Source of the DNA: Armatimonadaceae bacterium
GTDB lineage: Bacteria; Armatimonadota; Armatimonadia; Armatimonadales; Armatimonadaceae
Assembly (NCBI GenBank): GCA_030447685.1
Contig: JAUJOK010000007.1
Location: 66,683-130,682 of the forward strand
Length of the DNA: 64,000 nucleotides
Direction: 5' to 3'
The notes beneath the pieces were generated by a model that was not told the origin of the DNA, ran no database searches, and was given only the letters and a program-made list of their open reading frames with translations. Positions 17,163 through 26,599 of this stretch are shown piece by piece (position 1 is the stretch's first letter; every line of letters begins with the position of its first letter). Both the position numbers and the translations under genes were made by a program.

Positions 17163-18557
17163 ATGAGCGGCCTTTCCCTGGAAGCGGAGGCGATGGAGCG
17201 CGTCGAGCGGCTGATGGGCGAACTGGAAGCCCGGCGCAGTCGGGGGGAGGCACTGACGCCGAAGGAGAGCGCGTATCACGATGCGCTGACGAAGATGCTG
17301 GCGGCGGAGACAGAGGCCCGCGATGCGTTCAGCGCTTTTTATGCCGCGCTCGCCGGTTCGGAAAACACCGGCGACCCGCAGATTCACCTGCCGGTGGAGG
17401 TGGCCGCGCGGGTGAACGAATGGATCGAGCGGCGAAAGCAGTGGGACGCGGTCGTGGAGACGATTCTCGCCGAAACCGATCCGGGTTCGCTTCCGGCGGG
17501 GCGGGTACGGACCGGGCCGCGCTTGAGAACGTCTCTTCCTGCCTTATTTCGCGTGCCGACGGCAGAACCGGCCAAAGATGCGCTTTCCGCGCTGTTCGCG
17601 CCGCAGCTCTGGCGGGTCAGTGAGAACGGCGCGGCCATTCTGGCGCAGCGCAACGAGACGCAGGTGCGTATCGACTGCGATGACATTACCGGCTTTGGGC
17701 CGGAGCGCGCCATCCAGCAGATCGCCAAGTACGGCGCATCGGCGGCGCAGACGTTTTTGACGATGGCGGGCCTGTGGCTGGAACAGAACCCGGACAGTCC
17801 GCACGAAACGTACCTCACCGCCTATGCCTCGGACCTGCTGCGCTTCCAGGGGCGCAGGCAGACGCCGCGCGGCGGCTACCATGCCGACGACATAATAGCC
17901 AAAGGCCGCGATGTCTATCTTTTGAGTCGCATCAGCGTGCCGCGCGCCGATGTCGCTGCGTACCACGGAGGCCGGAAGACGGTCAAAACACTTTCCGTCG
18001 GGCGGCTGCTTTCGCTGGAGGCGCTGGATGCCGAGCAGACGACGGAGGACGGCAGTATCCGCAGCGTGGTGAAGTTCCGCTATCATCTGGGCCGGGAAGT
18101 TTACCACTGGGTCAGCGGCGGCAATGCGCACTATTCAGCCCTTTCGAGCAAACTGCTGGCCTACCACCCGCTGCGGCAAAAGTACCAGATTCTGCTGGGC
18201 TTCTGCCTGGCCTATTACGACCGGGTGACGCGCAAAAGCGCGGATGACACGCGCCGTATCAGCCTGCCGACTCTGTTGAACCTGGCGGCCATCCGTGTTC
18301 CCGCTAAACGCCTCGCCGAATTTCTGGTGACTATCGAGGATGCGCTGAGCGAACTGGCGCGCGATCAGGTGATACCGGGCGTCCGCCTGCAAAAGCCGGA
18401 CGACTGGGCAGGCCTGCTGGACAGGCGAAAAACACGAGAGATTATTGCGCGGTCGGTAGTTATTTTCCCCTGCCTGTCGCCGCTGGTTGACAATCCCATC
18501 ACCCAGCAGGAGACGTGCTCCGTCGCCGCGACTTCAAGGACAGAGACCCTGTCTTAA
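17163..18557 (+). CDS. Orphan 464-aa protein of unknown function
   Basis: Starts at an ATG immediately after the preceding stop codon, so it is translationally linked to the DUF1080 gene. I do not recognise it. The N-terminal 100 residues are helical and charged (MERVERLMGELEARRSRGE). The middle and C-terminal parts are soluble, with aromatic-rich stretches such as YHLGREVYHWVSGGNAHY and KYQILLGFCLAYYDRV that resemble helical DNA- or RNA-binding domains. There is no signal peptide, transmembrane helix or recognisable catalytic motif. The last about 35 residues look unlike the rest, so a frameshift near the end is possible. Confidence 0.7.
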   Translation: MSGLSLEAEAMERVERLMGELEARRSRGEALTPKESAYHDALTKMLAAETEARDAFSAFYAALAGSENTGDPQIHLPVEVAARVNEWIERRKQWDAVVETILAETDPGSLPAGRVRTGPRLRTSLPALFRVPTAEPAKDALSALFAPQLWRVSENGAAILAQRNETQVRIDCDDITGFGPERAIQQIAKYGASAAQTFLTMAGLWLEQNPDSPHETYLTAYASDLLRFQGRRQTPRGGYHADDIIAKGRDVYLLSRISVPRADVAAYHGGRKTVKTLSVGRLLSLEALDAEQTTEDGSIRSVVKFRYHLGREVYHWVSGGNAHYSALSSKLLAYHPLRQKYQILLGFCLAYYDRVTRKSADDTRRISLPTLLNLAAIRVPAKRLAEFLVTIEDALSELARDQVIPGVRLQKPDDWAGLLDRRKTREIIARSVVIFPCLSPLVDNPITQQETCSVAATSRTETLS

Positions 18558-18638
18558 GGCGTCAAAGCGGCTTCGCTCCCCTTCCCCGCTTTACGTGGCG
18601 CAGGTACAATAACGGCGAAAGGAACGATTGCCTGCCTT

Positions 18639-18911
18639 ATGCCGAAGTTTTTGAGCATTCACACTCTCCCGCCGGGCGAATTTTCTCAGGAGCGTATCGA
18701 AGAAATTGCCCGTGCCGGACAGCGCGACCCGGTCGTTCGCGGCTATCGAAGCTTCCACAGCCTTGCCGAAGGCCGTATCGTCTGGATACTGGAGGCCCCG
18801 GATAAGGAAGCGGTGGCGTCCTGGTGCCGCAAGATGAACCTGCCCCTGGATGGCGTCACCGAATTGGAACTGGAAGGCCACGTCGGCGTCATCAAATCCC
18901 ACCAAAGCTGA
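18639..18911 (+). CDS. DUF4242-like small ferredoxin-fold protein (90 aa)
   Basis: A compact alpha+beta protein: KFLSIHTLPPGEF (first strand), a helix through IEEIARAGQ, FHSLAEGRIVWILEAPDKEAVASWC (strand and helix), then a final strand. The order and the EAPD...A...W pattern resemble the DUF4242/nickel-responsive SCO4226-like family. A TACAAT -10-like box at 18605-18610 lies about 30 bases upstream. Function is unknown. Confidence 0.65.
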   Translation: MPKFLSIHTLPPGEFSQERIEEIARAGQRDPVVRGYRSFHSLAEGRIVWILEAPDKEAVASWCRKMNLPLDGVTELELEGHVGVIKSHQS

Positions 18912-18949
18912 CCACGCCCCTTTCGGCAATCGCCCCTCTGCTTCACCGG

Positions 18950-18979
18950 TTGCCTACCCACTCGGTATTGCGGTACAAT
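18950..18979 (+). promoter_or_regulatory. Sigma-70-type promoter for the M16 peptidase/dap gene group
   Basis: -35 TTGCCT (18950-18955), an 18-bp spacer and -10 TACAAT (18974-18979), giving a leader of about 30 bases before the ATG at 19016. The same TACAAT -10 form recurs upstream of several genes in this window. Confidence 0.7.
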
Positions 18980-19015
18980 TTTCGTATCGCCCCCAAATTA
19001 ACATCAGGAACAAAC

Positions 19016-20331
19016 ATGACCAACACGGTTCAGAAAACCACCCTCGATAACGGCGTCCGTATCGTCACCGAAAGCATCGGCTATGTCCAGTCCGTGTCAC
19101 TGGGCATCTGGGTCGCCACCGGCGCGCGTTACGAAGAGGAGAACCGGCGCGGCATCTCCCATTTCCTGGAGCACATGCTGTTCAAAGGCACCCAGCGCCG
19201 TCCCTCGGCCAAGCAGATCGCCGATGAGATGGACGCCGTCGGCGGCTATCTGAACGCCTTCACCGACAAAGAATATACGTGCTACTATGCGCGCACGCTT
19301 TCCGAGCATCTGCCTCTGGCCGTGGACATTTTGTCGGATATGTATATGAATTCGGTGTTCGACCCGGAAGAGACGCAGCGCGAGCAGAAGGTTGTTCTTG
19401 AGGAGATCAAGCGGCGGGACGACGACCCCGACGACCTGGTGCATGACCTTTTCGCACAGACGATGTGGAAACAGCACCCGCTCGGCCTGCCGGTGATCGG
19501 GCGGGCCGAGGTCGTGGCCGCGCTGACCCCCTCCGATCTGCGGGAATACATGGGTCTGCGCTACGGTCCGGATGCGGTAATCATTTCGGCGGCGGGCAAT
19601 CTGGAGCACGAGCGCGTGGTTGAACTGGTGAAAGACACCCTGGGCAAGTTGGGAGGGGTTTCCCGTCCGGCGGAGCATATATTTCCCCAGGCTGCCGTAG
19701 ATACCCATCTGCTTTCCAAAGAGACCGCGCAGGTCAACTTTTGTATTGGGACGCCCGGCTACGGGCAGTTCGATGAAGACAAGTACGTTCTGGCGATCAT
19801 CGACACCATACTCGGCGGTTCGATGGGATCGCGGCTGTTTCAGGAGATTCGCGAGAAGCGGGGGCTGGCCTATTCGGTCGGCTCGTATGCGGCCACCTAC
19901 CGTGAGGGCGGTATGTTCGTCGCCTACGGCGGCACCTCGCCCGATACCTACGAGCAGTGCCTTGCCCTGGTGCGCCAGGAGTTCGCCGCCATGCGGAGCG
20001 CGGAGTCACCCCGGAAGAGATGGGGCGCGCGAAAAACCAGTTTCGCGGCTCTATCGTGATGGCACAGGAGTCCATGTCGTCGCGCATGAACCGTATCGGA
20101 AAATCGGAGGTTTATTTCAATCGGGTCATTCCGCTGGAGGAGGTTATGGCGGCTATCGATGCCGTTACGCACGAGGATGTTCTGCGGGTCGCCGACAAAA
20201 TCTTCCCCGCTGATGCCGGTGCGCTGACGGTTGCCGCCGTCGGGCCGTTCCCGAAAAAGCGCCGCGCGCCGCGCCCGGCGGGTGAACGCGCCGCTGCTGC
20301 TGCAAAACCTAAAGCAAAGGCGGCAGCGTAA
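19016..20331 (+). pseudogene. M16 family zinc peptidase (processing-peptidase type), one frameshift
   Basis: Encodes an about 438-aa zinc metallopeptidase of the pitrilysin/MPP family. The inverted zinc motif HFLEH is at residues 49-53, with the third ligand E129 in VVLEEIKR. The substrate-loop segment GSRLFQEIREKRGLAYSVGS is near residue 275. The frame breaks at about 19996-20008: after FAAMRS the expected sequence RGVTPEEMGRAKNQFRG continues one frame over. One missing base explains it. Homologues are cytoplasmic or exported peptidases often encoded beside DAP-pathway genes. With neighbouring genes intact, a sequencing deletion is more likely than true loss. The end overlaps the dapB start by one base. 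Confidence 0.85.
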
Positions 20332-21125
20332 TGGGCGGTGAACCCGTGCGCGTACTGGTGACCGGCGCGGCGGGGCGCATGGGCCACGAAGTCGTGCGTG
20401 CCGTCTCCGCCGAAGCCGATATGACCGTGGTCGCCGCCGTGGACGTTGCTGCTGTCGGCCAGGACATCGGTGGCATCACCGTTACCGGCGATCTTTCGGC
20501 GGCGCTATCGCAGACGCGCCCGGAGGTGATGGTGGACTTTACCGTTCCCGAAGCGGCTTTGCCCAATATCCGCGCCGCGCTGGCCGCCCGTGTCATTCCG
20601 CTGGTCGGCACTACGGGCCTGGGGCCAGCCGACATGGAGGAAGTTCGTCGTCTGTGCGCGGATCACCAGACACCCGCCCTGATTGCCGCCAACTTCGCGA
20701 TTGGGGCCGTGCTGCTGATGCGCTTCGCCGCCGAAGCGTCCCGCTATTTCCCGGATGTCGAGATTATCGAGATGCACCACGAGAAAAAGCTGGACGCGCC
20801 TTCGGGCACGGCGGTTCGCACGGCGGAGCTTATCGCCGACGCGCGCGAAGCGGGCGCTGCGAAACGCGGCGATGCTCCCGGCGCTTTTGAACGCTTTCCC
20901 GGCGCGCGCGGCGGCGCGGCGGCGGGAGAGATTCGCGTTCATTCCGTGCGCCTTCCCGGCTATATCGCCTCCGAGGAGGTCATCTTCGGCGGGCCGGGCC
21001 AGCGCCTGTCGCTGCGCCACGACTCCATCGAGCGCGGTTCAAGCTTTATGCCCGGCGTCCTGCTTGCCATTCGCCGCGCCCGGCAGTTAGACGGCCTTGT
21101 GGTGGGTCTGGAACACCTGCTGTGA
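20331..21125 (+). CDS. dapB: 4-hydroxy-tetrahydrodipicolinate reductase
   Basis: A 264-aa enzyme of lysine/diaminopimelate synthesis that reduces hydroxy-tetrahydrodipicolinate with NAD(P)H. The N-terminal Rossmann motif is VTGAAGRMGHEV (about 10-21). The cofactor/substrate segment GTTGLG is near residue 100. The signature EIIEMHHEKKLDAPSGTA holds the catalytic His pair and the Lys. The ATG overlaps the TAA of the M16 gene (TAATG). Together with asd and dapA downstream it supplies three of the DAP-pathway steps from aspartyl phosphate onward. Confidence 0.95.
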   Translation: MGGEPVRVLVTGAAGRMGHEVVRAVSAEADMTVVAAVDVAAVGQDIGGITVTGDLSAALSQTRPEVMVDFTVPEAALPNIRAALAARVIPLVGTTGLGPADMEEVRRLCADHQTPALIAANFAIGAVLLMRFAAEASRYFPDVEIIEMHHEKKLDAPSGTAVRTAELIADAREAGAAKRGDAPGAFERFPGARGGAAAGEIRVHSVRLPGYIASEEVIFGGPGQRLSLRHDSIERGSSFMPGVLLAIRRARQLDGLVVGLEHLL

Positions 21126-21212
21126 ACCGCCGTCCCTTTTTTGCCGACGAAGAGGGACGGCAGGGATGCCGCTGCTGTTCGCGGGGCCAGGGGGAGAAAG
21201 GGAGCGGTCGAA

Positions 21213-24044
21213 ATGTTCCACCAGCGCATCGCCCATAAGATCTGGCTCGGTTACTTCATCCCTCTGGCGGTTCTGCTGGTCGCCGGTGTTCTGGTGCCCA
21301 GTGCGCTTTCCGCTATCCTCAGCCGCGCCACGCGCGAATATCAGGTCAGCTCCGAGTTTGTGGATAAGGTCGAGGCGCTCGAACGGGCGGCGATGTTTTC
21401 CCAGAACTATCTGCGCGGCTACGTGCTTATCGGCGACGATGATTCCCGCACGCAGTTCCAGACCAGCGTTCATGAGTACCGGGCGCTGCGGCGCGACGTA
21501 GAGGAGCGTGCCAGACGGCTGCGGCGCGCGCAGCTTCTGCAGGCCGTTCTGGCCAATATTCACGAAGACTACGAAACCTGGCTAACGACTATCGCTCGGC
21601 CCCAGATCCTTCGCCGAAGTGAGGCGCGGAGCGGTGATCTGGCGCGGCGCGGCCAGCCCCTGTTCCGCCGTATCCGCAGCCGCCTGAACCGCCTGCACGG
21701 TATCGCGACGCGGCAGCGCGATCAGCGGATGGAACACTCACTGGCGGCGGAGCGTATTCGTCGCATCATGACCATCGTCGGTCCCGGTCTGGCGCTGCTG
21801 CTCGCCCTGCTGATCGGGCGCTCTATCTCGCTGGGTGTCACCCGCCCCCTGGAGGCGCTGAATCGTGCCACGGAAGCTTTGGAAAAGGGTCACTCCAGTC
21901 GGCTGCTGGAACTGGAGGCGGCCCCCGACGATGAGATCGGTGACCTTCAGCGCTCGTTCGAACGAATGGCACGCACTATCGGACAGCGGGAAGCGATCCT
22001 GCGGGCGCAGAACGAGACCCTGGGCGCGCTGAATCGCCGGGTCGAGGCGGTACTGAACGCCACCAACGACGGCATCCTGATGTTCAACCGGGGGGGCGGT
22101 ATCTCCGTCTTCAATGAAAAGGCTGCCGCCCTTTTCGGCGTGGACGCCGACGTGGTGATGGATCAGACGTTCGAGCAGGCGGGGCCGCTTTTATTTGCGC
22201 GTTTCCAGAAGCCGCACGATGTGCGCGACCATCTGCGCGCGCTTTTGTCCGATCCTGAAGCCGTCACCGATACCAATTATGAACTTGTCGAGCCACAGTG
22301 GCGCGTGCTCCGCGTTTACAGCGCCCCCGTCCGCGGCGAGACGGACAGCGGCCAGGGAAGCGGCGATGTCCTGGGGCGCATCGTCGTCTTGCGCGATATT
22401 ACCCGCGAAGCGACGGTGGACCGGATGAAGACCGAGTTCATCAGCGTCGTTTCCCATGAATTAAGGACGCCTCTCACCGCGATCAAGGGCTATGTCGATC
22501 TCATCCTGGGAGGGCAGACCGGGCCGCTGGGCGACCTTCAGCGGGAATTTCTCGGCATCGTCCAGAACAGCACCACCCGCCTTAGCGCGCTCATCAACGA
22601 TATGCTGGACATATCGCGCATCGAATCAGGGCGGGTGGAGGTGCGGCGCGAGCCGGTGGATTATGCAAAAGTGGCGCGCGATGCCGCCAGTGTTCTGGCG
22701 AACCAGGCGGAGGAAAAGCGGATAGAGTTATCCTTGAACATCGCCCCTGATCTGCCCCACGTCAGCGGAGATTCCGACCGCATCTCTCAAATTCTGATAA
22801 ACCTGCTGTCCAATGCCATCAAATATACGCCGCACGGCGGCAGCGTCACCGTGAAGATAGAAGCGGGCCAGACTTTCGTCACCACCTGCATCGCGGATAC
22901 GGGCATCGGTATTACGCCGGAAGATCAGCAGCGCCTGTTCCAGAAGTTTTTCCGCGCCGACAATTCCACAACACGCGAAGCAGGTGGCACCGGCCTCGGC
23001 CTTGCTATTACGCGCGCACTGGTGGAAAAGCTGAACGGCGTGATCTGGGTCGAAAGCGAAGTGGGCAAGGGATCGCGGTTCTATTTCACTCTGCCCACGG
23101 TCGCCGACTCCACGCGGCCTGCCGCGCCCGACTCCACGCAGGAGATTGCCTCGCCGTCGTCGCCGCCTGTCGGGCCGCAGGGGGAGCTTGCCGCTCCCCT
23201 TGCAGATCGAGAAGCTCCACGCACGGCAAGGCCGTCGGGCCTGATCATGTGCGTGGACGACGATCCGGCCATTGTCACACTGCTGACACATCAGTTGGGA
23301 AAGCGCGGCTTCGGCACGGTGGGCGCGACCAGCGGAGCAGAGGCTCTGCGGCGGGCGCGCGATTTGAAGCCGGACGCGATTACGCTCGACCTGATGATGC
23401 CCGGTATCGATGGCTTTACCGTTCTCCGGAAGCTGAAAGCAGACCCGCAGACCCGTGCTATTCCCGTAGTGTTGGTCAGCGCGCTGTCCGGCGACGGTTC
23501 GCGGCATGAGCTTTCCGATGCGTTCGCCTTCCTGAGAAAGCCGGTGGAGGAAGCGCACCTGACGGACACGCTCCAGGCGGCCCTCGCTTCCTGGCGACAG
23601 CCGCCTACCGTGCTGGTCGCGGGAGACGACTGCCTTGCTGCCAGCCTGCGGGAGCACCTGAAGGGCAAAAACGACGCAGCGCGCGTTCTGGTGGCTGCCA
23701 GCCGCGACGAGGCGGAAAAGCAGGTGGCCGAGACGCCGCCCGATCTGGTTGTGGTCGATGTCGCCGCCACGGATGGCGATGCCGCCGGGATCATCGCCGC
23801 CCTGCGCGCCCATCCGGCCACGGCAGGCGCGCACTTCCTGATGGTGACGGACGAAGAGATCTTAGGAGACGGTGTCGTCGAGGTTGCGCCACTGGGCACC
23901 GGGCCGGTGGGTATAGACCATCTTGCCGATCTGGTAGGAAAACTGCTGACGAAACACGAATCTACCATTCCGCCGCCGCCGCCGCCCGTTGATGGGCACG
24001 CAGAGCAGCGGCGGCGCAGCACCAACGGAGACAGGGAAGAATGA
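21213..24044 (+). CDS. Hybrid sensor histidine kinase (CHASE3-like, HAMP, PAS, HisKA, HATPase, two receiver domains)
   Basis: A 943-aa membrane kinase. TM1 (about 12-33), an extracytoplasmic CHASE3-like helical region, TM2 (about 186-203), HAMP to about 255, PAS about 275-395, the HisKA phospho-acceptor H415 (VVSHELRTP), and HATPase with N534, D562-T-G-I-G and GGTGLGLA (591-598). After a Pro/Ser linker, a complete receiver has acidic pocket CVDDD (680-684), phospho-acceptor D726 (ITLDLMMPG) and FLRKP Lys near 776. A second, degenerate receiver follows (LVAGDD, VVVDVAATD). The ATG at 21213 is chosen over an earlier one at 21141 because it has a GGGAGCGG site and begins at the membrane anchor. 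The stop overlaps asd by four bases (ATGA), an unusual place for a kinase. Confidence 0.92.
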   Translation: MFHQRIAHKIWLGYFIPLAVLLVAGVLVPSALSAILSRATREYQVSSEFVDKVEALERAAMFSQNYLRGYVLIGDDDSRTQFQTSVHEYRALRRDVEERARRLRRAQLLQAVLANIHEDYETWLTTIARPQILRRSEARSGDLARRGQPLFRRIRSRLNRLHGIATRQRDQRMEHSLAAERIRRIMTIVGPGLALLLALLIGRSISLGVTRPLEALNRATEALEKGHSSRLLELEAAPDDEIGDLQRSFERMARTIGQREAILRAQNETLGALNRRVEAVLNATNDGILMFNRGGGISVFNEKAAALFGVDADVVMDQTFEQAGPLLFARFQKPHDVRDHLRALLSDPEAVTDTNYELVEPQWRVLRVYSAPVRGETDSGQGSGDVLGRIVVLRDITREATVDRMKTEFISVVSHELRTPLTAIKGYVDLILGGQTGPLGDLQREFLGIVQNSTTRLSALINDMLDISRIESGRVEVRREPVDYAKVARDAASVLANQAEEKRIELSLNIAPDLPHVSGDSDRISQILINLLSNAIKYTPHGGSVTVKIEAGQTFVTTCIADTGIGITPEDQQRLFQKFFRADNSTTREAGGTGLGLAITRALVEKLNGVIWVESEVGKGSRFYFTLPTVADSTRPAAPDSTQEIASPSSPPVGPQGELAAPLADREAPRTARPSGLIMCVDDDPAIVTLLTHQLGKRGFGTVGATSGAEALRRARDLKPDAITLDLMMPGIDGFTVLRKLKADPQTRAIPVVLVSALSGDGSRHELSDAFAFLRKPVEEAHLTDTLQAALASWRQPPTVLVAGDDCLAASLREHLKGKNDAARVLVAASRDEAEKQVAETPPDLVVVDVAATDGDAAGIIAALRAHPATAGAHFLMVTDEEILGDGVVEVAPLGTGPVGIDHLADLVGKLLTKHESTIPPPPPPVDGHAEQRRRSTNGDREE

Positions 24045-25075
24045 CGACGAAATACCACGTAGCGATTGCTGGGGCCACCGGGGCGGTCGGCACCGAGTTT
24101 TTGCGGCTTCTGGAAGAGCGCCCATTTCCGCTGGCGTCCCTGAAGCTCTTAGCATCTGCGCGCTCGGTCGGCAAGCGAATCTGCTTCCGGGGCGAAGAGC
24201 TTCCGGTTGAGGAGCTGACCTCCGGCTCGTTCGAGGGTGTGGACATCGCCTTCTTTTCGGCGGGCGGCGGTCGGTCGAAAGCGTTCGCCCCGGCGGCCAC
24301 GGAGGCGGGCGCGGTCGTTATCGACAACTCCTCCGCGTTTCGGATGGACCCTGCGGTGCCGCTCGTTGTTCCCGAGGTAAATCCCGACGATGTGCTGTGG
24401 CACCGGGGAATCCTCGCCAATCCCAACTGCTCGACCATCCTTTTGCTGATGGCGCTCGCGCCGCTGCATCGGCTCGCGCCCGTGCGCCGCGTCGTCGTCT
24501 CCACCTCCCAGGCCGCCTCCGGGGCGGGCGCGTCGGCTATGCGCGAACTGGAGGAGCAGGCGGCGGCCTGGCTGTCCGGCGATCCCATCGTCAAAGAGGT
24601 ATTTCCGCACCAGATCGCCTTCAATCTTTTCTCGCATAACACGGCTATCGACGCGACCGGCTACAACGAGGAGGAGCGGAAAATGGTGCACGAGACCCGC
24701 AAAATCCTCCACGAACCGGACCTGCTCGTCACCGCGACCTGTATTCGCGTGCCGGTTCTTCGCGCCCACTCGGAAAGCGTCAACATCGAGTTTGCCGGGG
24801 ACCGCCCCCCGCTCGACGCCATCCGCGATGCGCTGGCGGGTTTCCCCGGCGTCCGCGTCGTGGACGACCGCGAGAACAATCTCTTTCCCATGCCGCTGGA
24901 CGCCTCCGGTCGCGATGAGATACTCGTGGGCCGTATCCGCGACGACCTCAGCCATCCCCAGGCGGTCGATCTGTTCCTGGCGGGCGACCAGATTCTGAAG
25001 GGAGCGGCACTGAACGGCTTCCAGATTGCAGAGATTCTTATCGAACGGAATGCGGTAAAAAGGCAGGCGGCATGA
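24041..25075 (+). CDS. asd: Aspartate-semialdehyde dehydrogenase
   Basis: A 344-aa NADP-dependent enzyme converting aspartyl phosphate to aspartate semialdehyde, the branch point to lysine/DAP, threonine and methionine. The nucleotide motif GATGAVG is at 11-17. The catalytic Cys is C130 in NPNCSTI. The GAGASAMRELEEQ segment follows, then the late catalytic His region (CIRVPVLRAHSE). It overlaps the kinase stop and the dapA start by ATGA on both sides, so the three genes are translationally coupled. Confidence 0.95.
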   Translation: MTTKYHVAIAGATGAVGTEFLRLLEERPFPLASLKLLASARSVGKRICFRGEELPVEELTSGSFEGVDIAFFSAGGGRSKAFAPAATEAGAVVIDNSSAFRMDPAVPLVVPEVNPDDVLWHRGILANPNCSTILLLMALAPLHRLAPVRRVVVSTSQAASGAGASAMRELEEQAAAWLSGDPIVKEVFPHQIAFNLFSHNTAIDATGYNEEERKMVHETRKILHEPDLLVTATCIRVPVLRAHSESVNIEFAGDRPPLDAIRDALAGFPGVRVVDDRENNLFPMPLDASGRDEILVGRIRDDLSHPQAVDLFLAGDQILKGAALNGFQIAEILIERNAVKRQAA

Positions 25076-25983
25076 GAGGCGAAAACGCCCGCTTTGGGCA
25101 CGTGGTAACGGCGATGGTAACGCCAATGGACAGCGCGGGGCGCGTGGATATGCGCCGGGCCGGGGAGATCGCGCGCTGGCTTTGGGCCAACGGTTCGGAC
25201 GGAGTCGTCGTCAACGGCACAACCGGCGAGTCGCCGACGACGACGATGGCGGAAAAGGTCGAACTGGTCCGCACAGTCTGCGCGGCCCTGCGGGACATCC
25301 CTTCCTCCCTATCTTCACGAACAGCCTGGGTGATCGCAGGGGCAGGCGGCAATAACACAGCGGAAACGGTTGAGCTTGCGGAACGCTCCGCGGAGGCGGG
25401 CGCGCACGCGCTGCTTTCCGTCGCGCCCTACTACAACAAGCCCAGTCAGGAGGGCCTCTACCGGCACTTCCGCGCCATTGCCGACGCCACTCCCCTGCCC
25501 GTCCTGCTGTACAACGTTCCCGGTCGCACGATCACCAATATCGAAGCGACGACGACCGCGCGCCTTGCTGCCGATGCGCCTACCATCGTCGGCACCAAAG
25601 AGGCCAGCGCTAATCTCGCGCAGGTCGCCGAGATCGTCCGTACCACCCCGGAAACCTTCGATGTCTTTTCCGGCGACGATGCGACCATTTTGCCGACCCT
25701 GGCGCTGGGCGGCGCGGGCGTTATCTCGGTTATCTCACATGTTGTCGGGCCGGAACTTGCCGCAATGCACCGCGCCTGGTTCGCAGGAAACCGCGAGGAG
25801 GCGTTGCGCCTTTTCCTCACGACGCTGCCAATTACGCGCGCCATCTTCTCGGCTCCCAGCCCCGCGCCGGTCAAATACGCGTTGTCACTTAAAGGGCAGT
25901 CTGTCGGGCCGGTGCGTCTGCCGCTCGTAGACCTGACGCAAGCCGAGCAGCATGTGGTGGCGGAAGCGCTGGGGACGCTATAG
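25072..25983 (+). CDS. dapA: 4-hydroxy-tetrahydrodipicolinate synthase
   Basis: A 303-aa class I aldolase (TIM barrel) that condenses pyruvate with aspartate semialdehyde. The GTTGES motif carries T50/T51 of the proton relay. Y147 in LYNVPGRT and the Schiff-base Lys K176 in VGTKEAS are both present, so it looks active. It is the last gene of the M16-dapB-kinase-asd-dapA run and ends three bases before the stop codon of the convergent small gene, with no obvious terminator between them. Confidence 0.95.
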   Translation: MRGENARFGHVVTAMVTPMDSAGRVDMRRAGEIARWLWANGSDGVVVNGTTGESPTTTMAEKVELVRTVCAALRDIPSSLSSRTAWVIAGAGGNNTAETVELAERSAEAGAHALLSVAPYYNKPSQEGLYRHFRAIADATPLPVLLYNVPGRTITNIEATTTARLAADAPTIVGTKEASANLAQVAEIVRTTPETFDVFSGDDATILPTLALGGAGVISVISHVVGPELAAMHRAWFAGNREEALRLFLTTLPITRAIFSAPSPAPVKYALSLKGQSVGPVRLPLVDLTQAEQHVVAEALGTL

Positions 25984-25985
25984 AG

Positions 25986-26279
25986 CTACTGCGCGGCGTT
26001 GTTGGTTTCGATGTCCGTATCGAAAAAGCGGGCTGTGGTCTTCAAACGCTGCTGGAATTCACGCGCGATCAGCGGCCAATCCGCCGCATCCAGGCGTGCC
26101 CGCAACGCCTCGCCTTGTTCGCGGCTGTCCGGGTGCGAACTCGGGTCTTCCAGAAGATTCTCGACCGCTTCACGCAGCATGTCCGGGTCTTCCAAAAACT
26201 CCGCATCCATCGGGCTTGCGCCGAACCGAAGCTCCGGGTTCGTTAGAAACTGCATAACATCGTTTGTCGCCTGGTCCAT
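25986..26279 (-). CDS. Small acidic protein of unknown function (97 aa)
   Basis: Soluble, acidic and helical, with many Asp/Glu and Leu and no cysteine. The ATG at 26279 follows a GGAAGG site. A TTG 15 bases further upstream is a weaker alternative start. It converges on dapA with only two bases between the stops. I do not recognise the family. Confidence 0.6.
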   Translation of the reverse strand: MDQATNDVMQFLTNPELRFGASPMDAEFLEDPDMLREAVENLLEDPSSHPDSREQGEALRARLDAADWPLIAREFQQRLKTTARFFDTDIETNNAAQ

Positions 26280-26554
26280 CCGTGCCTTCCCCAAAAAGCG
26301 AAAAGCGACAGCATCTCAAATATGCTGTCGCCACCTCTTCTCCACCGCTGAATATGTTCTTATTATACCACGGCAGAGTGCACCTTGTCCAGCGAAAACA
26401 TTTGTCAATGCAGTGGGCCTGAGCCACTGCTTCTCAAACGACTGTGCCTCCACCACCGTTAGTTCACTATCCGTACAGCCGTTCCTACGCAGGCAAAACC
26501 CTGCATCCCGTCTTGCAATTGCCTCACAAGTCTTTCTGGTGATTTTATTAAAGA

Positions 26555-26587
26555 GCGGGCTGTGGGGAGACGGTCGCCACAGCCCGC
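26555..26587 (-). terminator. Intrinsic terminator after the CHRD gene
   Basis: A perfect 11-bp stem (GCGGGCTGTGG / CCACAGCCCGC) around an 11-base loop, followed on the minus strand by TCTTTAATAAAAT. It lies 13 bases beyond the stop of the minus-strand CHRD gene. The rest of 26280-26600 holds no gene I can support. Confidence 0.75.
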
Positions 26588-26599
26588 CTTGGAGGCAGA

